A stretch of 55,808 nucleotides of DNA from VGRF01 sp964460485 (GTDB taxonomy: Bacteria > Myxococcota_A > UBA9160 > UBA6930). Both the position numbers and the translations under genes were made by a program. The notes beneath the pieces are model-generated. The model was not told the origin of the DNA and did no database searches. It saw nothing but the letters and a program-made list of their open reading frames with translations. Shown here piece after piece: positions 49,624 to 55,808 of the stretch (the first letter of the stretch is position 1; each line of letters opens with the position of its first letter). The stretch spans positions 1 through 55,808 of the forward strand of contig CAYWRY010000013.1 of NCBI GenBank assembly GCA_964460485.1, read 5' to 3'.

Positions 49624-51478
49624 GACGCGATTCTGGCGCATCTCGCTCGTGTCGGTCGCACTCGCCGTCTCGGGCGGCGCCGCGGCCGATCCCGTCGCCA
49701 CGGCAACGAAGGCGACGGCGCCGGCTCCGCAGCCCGCCGCAGCGCCGGGCCGCGTGTCGGGCAGCGTCCACGACGGCGCCGGCACGCCGATCGCCGGCGC
49801 CATGGTGAGCTTCCTGCGCGGCGATCCGCTGCGCGTCACGACCGTCTTCACGGACGACGCGGGCGCCTTCGCGGCGAGCGGCGTCGCACCTGCGCCCGGC
49901 GCGCTCGTGCGCGTGCGCCGCATCGGCTTCCGGGATCTGCGCGAGCCCGTCGACCTGGCGTCCGCGCCCCTCGACTTCACGCTGGCACCGGAAACCGATC
50001 CGGAGGCGGCGGCCGCGCAGCTGCCGGCGAACCGCTGGCTCGGCCTGCTGCTCGAGAAGTTCGACGACGAGGCGCAGCGCGAGGAGTTCGTGCGCCAGTG
50101 CACTTACTGCCACCAGCAGGGCAACGCGGCGACGCGCATCCCGCGCGAGGACTGGCAGTGGGAGAAGGTGCTCACGCTGATGGCGCGGCTGGGCGGGACG
50201 CTCTCGCCCGAGCTGCGCGCGAAGGTGCCGGACCTGTTCCGCAGCGCCTACGACCCGAAGACGGCGGTGCCGCGGCTCACGGCCAAGCTGGGCACGGCCG
50301 AGTTCGCGCCTGCGCCGTCGCGCGAGGTGCGGCGAGCGATCGTCGACGAGTGGGAGCTCGGCGTTCGAGCCTCGATGCAGCACGACCTCGCGGTGCATCC
50401 CGACGGCCGCGTCTACTCCGTCGACATGCTCCAGGACAAGCTCTACCGGCTCGATCCCGCGAGCGGCGCTGTGCGCGCGTTCCAGATTCCCGACGACGGA
50501 GTGCCGCTCGGCGGCGTGATGGCCGGTGAGGACGCGCCGCCGATCCCGAACGCCACCGCGCATCAGGGCCCGCACTCCCTCCAGATGGGCCCGGACGGTG
50601 CGGTGTGGATCACGCTCGCGCTCGGCAACCGCATCGCGCGCTTCGACCCCAAGACGGAGAAGTTCGAGCTGCACGCCCTGGGCGAGGGCTTCTATCCGCA
50701 CACCCTGCGCATCGACCCGCGCGGCCGCGTGTGGTTCACCATCGCGGTCTCGAACCACGTCGGCATGTACGACCCGGCCGCGCGCAAGATGGAGATCATC
50801 CGCGTGCCGGCGGGCAGCCTGATGCAGGAGGTCGCGCTGCGCGCGCTGCCCTACGTGATCGCGGCCGCAGATTGGCTCGATGTCGACCTCACCAGCCTGG
50901 CGAGCGAGGGCGCCGCGGGCTCGGCGCCGGTGCCCTACGGCATCGACATCGCGCCCGACGGCGGCGTCTGGTTCAGCCAGCTCAACCAGCATCGCCTCGG
51001 CCGCATCGATCCCGAGAGCTTCGAGATCGAGATGATCGACACGCCGTTCACGGCGCCGCGGCGCCTGCGCTTCGACTCGCAGGGGCGCCTCTGGATCCCC
51101 GGCTTCTCGTCGGGGCTCGTGGCGAGCTTCGACCCGAAGACGCGCGCCTTCGCCGAGCACCGCATCCCCATCGAGCCGCTCGGCAGCGAGACGCCCTACG
51201 CGCTGCACGTCGACCGCCGCAGCGACACCGTCTGGATCTGCGGCACCAACAGCGACTCGCTGATCCGCTTCGAGCCGCGCAGCCAGAAGTTCACGGTCTA
51301 CCCGCTGCCGACGCGGGTCACCTACACGCGCGAGATCGACTTCGACGCGCAAGGGCGGGTGTGGACGTCGAACTCGAACCTGCCCACCTGGCAGATCGAG
51401 AACGGCTACCCGCGCGTGCTGCGCCTCGACCCGGCTACCGCGCCGGCCGCCACGCGCGTCGCCGAAGCGGTCCGCTGA
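49622..51478 (+). CDS. exported c-type cytochrome/virginiamycin-B-lyase-like propeller protein
   Basis: A 618-residue exported protein. Residues 1-22 are the signal peptide (SLVSVALAVSGGAAA). Residues 43-122 are a carboxypeptidase-regulatory-like beta domain (GRVSGSVHDGAGTPIAGAMV). Residues 150-235 contain a heme-c site C160-x-x-C163-H164 (CTYCHQQGN). From about 250 on is a Vgb/NHL-type propeller with repeated blades: HPDGRVYSVDM, GPDGAVWITLALGNRIARF, DPRGRVWFTIAVSNHVG, APDGGVWFSQLNQHRLGRI and DAQGRVWTSNSN. It could be a periplasmic electron-transfer or lyase-like enzyme. GGAGGG lies seven bases before ATG 49622. Confidence 0.85.
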   Translation: MTRFWRISLVSVALAVSGGAAADPVATATKATAPAPQPAAAPGRVSGSVHDGAGTPIAGAMVSFLRGDPLRVTTVFTDDAGAFAASGVAPAPGALVRVRRIGFRDLREPVDLASAPLDFTLAPETDPEAAAAQLPANRWLGLLLEKFDDEAQREEFVRQCTYCHQQGNAATRIPREDWQWEKVLTLMARLGGTLSPELRAKVPDLFRSAYDPKTAVPRLTAKLGTAEFAPAPSREVRRAIVDEWELGVRASMQHDLAVHPDGRVYSVDMLQDKLYRLDPASGAVRAFQIPDDGVPLGGVMAGEDAPPIPNATAHQGPHSLQMGPDGAVWITLALGNRIARFDPKTEKFELHALGEGFYPHTLRIDPRGRVWFTIAVSNHVGMYDPAARKMEIIRVPAGSLMQEVALRALPYVIAAADWLDVDLTSLASEGAAGSAPVPYGIDIAPDGGVWFSQLNQHRLGRIDPESFEIEMIDTPFTAPRRLRFDSQGRLWIPGFSSGLVASFDPKTRAFAEHRIPIEPLGSETPYALHVDRRSDTVWICGTNSDSLIRFEPRSQKFTVYPLPTRVTYTREIDFDAQGRVWTSNSNLPTWQIENGYPRVLRLDPATAPAATRVAEAVR

Positions 51479-51495
51479 GTCGAGCAGGGGAGCCC

Positions 51496-52392
51496 GTGCA
51501 TTCCTCAGCGAGCGCGAAGTCGCGCGAGACCGAACGCGCGACGGCGTCGGGGCGGAGCGCCGTGCGGGTCGCCGCCGCGCTCGCGCTCGCCCTCGCGCTC
51601 GCGGGCTGCGACGCCGCGAACCCCGCGGAGAAGCTCCATCGCTACGAGCTGGAGGGCATCGTCGAGGACGTCGAGGCCGAGCACCGGACCGCGTTGATCG
51701 ACCACGAGGAAGTGCCGGGCGTGATGCCGGCCATGACGATGAGCTTCGACGTCCCAGACCCGGCCGTGTTCGCGAAGCTCGCGCCCGGCCAGCGCATCGC
51801 CTTCACACTGGAGATCCGGGACAAGAGCTTCCGCGTCGTGCGCGTGCAGGTGCTCGACGAGCAGGCAGCTCCCGGCCGCGCGGGCGCGATCTCGTCGGTG
51901 GTGGAGGATCTTGCGCCCGAGTTCGCCCTCACCGACCAGAGCGGCGCCGAGGTCACGCTGGCGAGCCTGCGCGGCAAGACGCTGCTGATCGACTTCATCT
52001 ACACGCGCTGCCCGGGCCCGTGTCCGATCCTCACGGGCCGGCACGCCCAGGTGCTGCGCGGGCTCTCGCCCGAGCTGCGCGAGCGCGTGCACTTCGTCTC
52101 GATCACCGTCGACCCCGAGCACGACACCCCGGAGGCGCTCGCCAACTACGCGCGCGTGCGGGGCGCCGACACCGCGCACTGGTCGTTCCTCACCGGCGAG
52201 CCCGAGCGCGTGCGCGACGTGCTGAAGCGTTATGGCGTGTTCGCCCAGCCGAGCGCCAACCCCGGCGAGGTCGACCACGTAGTCGTGACGCTGCTCGTGG
52301 ACGCGCAGGGCCGCGTGGTGAAGCGGCTGTTCGGCGTCGAGGACGGCGTGGCGAGCGTGGCCGCGGCGCTGGCAGAGGCCGCGGGCGCGTAG
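51496..52392 (+). CDS. CusF-like copper-binding domain fused to SCO1/SenC
   Basis: A 298-residue lipoprotein (lipobox LAGC at 35-38). Residues about 48-120 are a CusF-type copper-binding barrel: YELEGIVEDVEAEHRTALID and VPGVMPAMTMSFDVPD with the Met ligands. Residues 135-298 are a SCO thioredoxin-like domain, a copper chaperone for the CuA centre of cytochrome oxidase: TRCPGPCPIL with C172 and C176 (CxxxC), VSITVDPEHDTPEAL, and H261 in EVDHVVVTLLVD. All copper ligands are intact. The start is GTG 51496. It follows the cytochrome-propeller gene by 17 bases, which fits a respiratory or copper role for both. Confidence 0.88.
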   Translation: MHSSASAKSRETERATASGRSAVRVAAALALALALAGCDAANPAEKLHRYELEGIVEDVEAEHRTALIDHEEVPGVMPAMTMSFDVPDPAVFAKLAPGQRIAFTLEIRDKSFRVVRVQVLDEQAAPGRAGAISSVVEDLAPEFALTDQSGAEVTLASLRGKTLLIDFIYTRCPGPCPILTGRHAQVLRGLSPELRERVHFVSITVDPEHDTPEALANYARVRGADTAHWSFLTGEPERVRDVLKRYGVFAQPSANPGEVDHVVVTLLVDAQGRVVKRLFGVEDGVASVAAALAEAAGA

Positions 52393-52394
52393 GC

Positions 52395-52847
52395 ATGCAG
52401 CTCTCCGCGCGCGCGGTCGAGCGGCGCCTCGCGCGCGAGCCGCGCGCCGTGCTCGCCACGCTGCGCGTGGACGGCAGCGCGGCGCTCGTGCCGATCGTGT
52501 TCGCGCAGGCGGACGGCGCGCTCTGGTCGCCGGTGGACGGCAAGCCCAAGGCGCGGCTCGAGCTAGCCCGGCTCGCGAACGTGGCGCGCGACGCGCGCGT
52601 CGCGCTGCTGCTCGACGGCTGGGCGGACGACTGGTCGCGGCTCTGGTGGCTGCGCGTCGAGGGCGCCGCGTCCGTGGTGCGCGAAGGGATCGCCGCCGGC
52701 GAGGCTGCGCTGCGCGCGAAGTACTCGCAGTACGCGGCGACGCCGCTCCACGCCGGCGCGCCACTGCTGCTGCGCGTCCAGATCGAGCGCGTCGCGAGCT
52801 GGGCGGCTTCGGCTGCGGCCGTGCGCGATGCGGAGGGGGAAGCATGA
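52395..52847 (+). CDS. PPOX-class F420-dependent oxidoreductase (TIGR03668-like)
   Basis: A 150-residue split-barrel protein like the Rv0121/TIGR03668 group. Features: EPRAVLATLRVDGSAALVPI as first strands, LWSPVDGKPK followed by RLELARLANVARDARVALLL, and SRLWWLRVEGAASVV. KPK at the turn is the cofactor-phosphate site. The C-terminus (LLRVQIERVASW) forms the last strand and closes the barrel. It starts two bases after the SCO stop and overlaps the next gene by ATGA. The substrate is not known. Confidence 0.82.
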   Translation: MQLSARAVERRLAREPRAVLATLRVDGSAALVPIVFAQADGALWSPVDGKPKARLELARLANVARDARVALLLDGWADDWSRLWWLRVEGAASVVREGIAAGEAALRAKYSQYAATPLHAGAPLLLRVQIERVASWAASAAAVRDAEGEA

Positions 52848-53737
52848 GTGGGAGCGAAGTCGCGGCGGGGCGGCGCGTCGCGTTCCTGTGCCTCGGTGCG
52901 ATGGGCCGCCCGATGGCGGGCCACCTCGCCCGGGCAGGCCACGCCGTCGCGGTCTACAACCGCACGCGGGCGAAGGCCGAGGCGTTCGCTGCCGAGCTCG
53001 GCGGACGCGTCGCCGCGACGCCGCGCGCAGCGGCCGAGGGCGCCGAGCTCGTGTTCGCATGCACCGGAAACGACTCCGACCTCCGCGAGATCACGCTCGG
53101 CGCAGCCGGTGCGTTCGCCGCGCTCGCGCCCGGCGCGCTGTTCGTGGACCACACCACCGCTTCGCCCGCCCTGGCGCGCGAGCTCGCGGCGCGAGCGGCG
53201 GAGCGCGGTGCACACGCGCTCGACGCGCCGGTCTCGGGCGGCGAAGAGGGCGCGAAGCGCGGTCAGCTCAGCATCATGGTGGGAGGCGACGAGGGAGCCT
53301 TCGCCCGCGCGGCGCCGGTGCTCGCTTGTTATGCGAGAGCCGCGCTCTGGATCGGCCCGGCCGGGGCGGGCCAACTCACCAAGGCCGTCAACCAACTCTG
53401 CATCGCCGGCGTGCTCGCGGGACTCTCCGAGGGCCTCGCGTTCGCGGAGCGTGCGGGCCTCGACCTGGCGCGCGTGATCGAGGCCATCTCGAAGGGCGCC
53501 GCCCAGTCGTGGCAGCTCGACAACCGCGCGCGCAGCATGGCCGAGCGCCGCTACGACTTCGGCTTCGCCGTGGACTGGATGCGCAAGGATCTGGGCATCG
53601 CCTTCGCCGAAGCCGAGCGCATCGGCGCGCGCGTCGAAGCGGCGCGCGCTGTGGACGCGCTCTACGCGCGGCTGCAGCGCGAGGGCGGCGGGCGGCGCGA
53701 CACCTCGTCGCTGATCGAGGCGGTCCGAGAGCATTGA
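52844..53737 (+). CDS. 3-hydroxyisobutyrate dehydrogenase family NAD(P)-dependent enzyme
   Basis: A 297-residue beta-hydroxyacid dehydrogenase. The Rossmann motif is FLCLGAMGRPMAGHLARAGH (14-33). The nucleotide-specificity loop reads YNRTRAK, where Arg favours NADP(H). The substrate motif is DAPVSGGEEGAKRGQ, and the catalytic lysine is in GAGQLTKAVNQ. Residues from 180 form the all-helical domain. It may reduce short hydroxy- or oxo-acids such as tartronate semialdehyde, or succinic semialdehyde in the GLYR branch. Coupled to the PPOX gene by ATGA. Confidence 0.88.
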   Translation: MSGSEVAAGRRVAFLCLGAMGRPMAGHLARAGHAVAVYNRTRAKAEAFAAELGGRVAATPRAAAEGAELVFACTGNDSDLREITLGAAGAFAALAPGALFVDHTTASPALARELAARAAERGAHALDAPVSGGEEGAKRGQLSIMVGGDEGAFARAAPVLACYARAALWIGPAGAGQLTKAVNQLCIAGVLAGLSEGLAFAERAGLDLARVIEAISKGAAQSWQLDNRARSMAERRYDFGFAVDWMRKDLGIAFAEAERIGARVEAARAVDALYARLQREGGGRRDTSSLIEAVREH

Positions 53738-53762
53738 GCCGAGGCCGGCTGCGCGCCGCTGC

Positions 53763-53768
53763 TACTGT
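53763..53768 (+). promoter_or_regulatory. predicted -10 hexamer for ettA
   Basis: TACTGT lies 33 bases before ATG 53802, within the 64-base gap after the dehydrogenase gene; a GGGGGCAG stretch occupies the leader. Confidence 0.35.
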
Positions 53769-53801
53769 GCGCGCCCTTCTGGCACTGGGGGCAGCGCGGC
53801 C

Positions 53802-55475
<1,674 letters not shown>

Positions 55476-55808
55476 GGCCGGGCTGAGCCGCGGAAGAGCA
55501 TCGAGGCGGCGCGGGGGTGGGCGGGGTGGTCGCGACTCCGGCCCTTGGCGCCTGAGGCGTGCGGAGTTGGGTGGAGGAGAGCTCGCGACCTTTGGGCGCG
55601 CTTGCGCGCTCACACCGCGCAGCGGGGCACCGGAGAGTGCGGCGGGATTGCCTCGGACCGGGCCTCCGCTGCGACTCACGCCCGCCCGCCCCCGCGCCGG
55701 CGTTGTTGGCCGTCGACCTCGTTTTGGGAGGGAGGGTCGAATCGAGAGCGCCATCGAGGCGCTCTCGATTCGATTGGGTTGGAGGCGATCGCTTCGTCGG
55801 TTGCCTAG
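55476..55808. other. intergenic region downstream of ettA, repeat copy B, to the window end
   Basis: These 333 bases hold no supportable gene. A G-rich head (about 55509-55530) leads into the repeat copy at 55531-55775, followed by 33 ordinary bases. Frames through it resemble frames in copy A at peptide level on both strands, which follows from the shared DNA. Confidence 0.7.
55531..55775 (+). repeat. dispersed hairpin-ended repeat, copy B
   Basis: Plus-strand counterpart of the copy at 12960-13219, with the same block order from CGCGACTCCGGCCCTTGGC to GGGAGGG and a terminal hairpin. Here the hairpin pairs 55737-55752 with 55758-55773, 16 perfect base pairs around the loop ATCGA. Its arms (TCGAATCGAGAGCGCC) differ from those of copy A except at the GCGCC next to the loop. 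An internal GCGCGCTTGCGCGC (about 55597-55610) can form a second small hairpin; copy A has GCGCGCTTTCGCGC there. Confidence 0.85.

Overview
The window is very GC-rich, with G or C in most third codon positions. It reads like a chromosomal segment of an uncultivated Gram-negative bacterium of the deltaproteobacterial, Myxococcota or Binatota kind. The reasons are an outer-membrane lipid transport cluster (mlaE, mlaD, mlaA, mlaC), two sets of type IV pilus ATPases (pilB and a pilT pair), an AddAB-type recombination nuclease, lipoprotein signals, and an unusual number of predicted F420-using enzymes (two luciferase-like and two PPOX-type). The lineage is inferred from style only. No rRNA, tRNA, insertion sequence, prophage or CRISPR array was seen.

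Layout. 1-3367: truncated SDR, a DUF4406-like remnant, apaG and an MFS exporter, divergent LLM oxidoreductase. 3385-7181: recQ with a long Gly/Arg tail and a structured leader, then class I fructose-bisphosphatase. 7653-10191: FAH hydrolase, SpoU rRNA methyltransferase and YeeZ-like epimerase in one operon. 10505-12909: DASS symporter and divergent isoaspartyl methyltransferase-like gene. 13329-17017: a pilT pair and divergent DAHP synthase. 17058-22376: valS (archaeal type) followed directly by mlaE-mlaD-mlaA-mlaC, without mlaF. 22479-26336: a 706-residue sulfotransferase/PatB-type fusion, a bestrophin-like membrane protein, a second LLM enzyme. 26535-32455: pilB, Ycf46-type AAA ATPase, and a rhomboid-like protein lacking its catalytic histidine. 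32475-43049: C26 amidotransferase, peroxiredoxin, Coq4-like protein, propeller lipoprotein, PPOX protein, BKACE remnant, addB-addA. 43105-49010: metallophosphoesterase with a probable ATT start, enoyl-CoA hydratase, two tandem paralogous histidine kinases of which one has lost ATP-binding residues, a small secreted protein, GST. 49045-55475: DUF2135-like secreted protein, cytochrome/virginiamycin-lyase-like propeller, CusF-SCO fusion, second PPOX protein, HIBADH-family dehydrogenase, ettA.

Three things stand out. First, a dispersed non-coding repeat of about 250 bp occurs between genes: clear copies at 12960-13219 and 55531-55775 in opposite orientation, a divergent copy near 10250-10470, and a doubtful one near 7280-7500. 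Each carries a near-perfect hairpin at one end whose arms differ in sequence between copies yet stay complementary, around a shared TCGA loop. The long poly-C tract at 13220-13311 lies at the G-rich end of one copy. Second, many first genes of transcription units have a TANNNT hexamer at one of two distances: 6-10 nt from the start codon when no Shine-Dalgarno is visible, or 22-33 nt when one is. This suggests mixed leaderless and leadered initiation. Third, several proteins are unusual in architecture or have lost key residues (pseudo-rhomboid, pseudokinase partner, sulfotransferase fusion).
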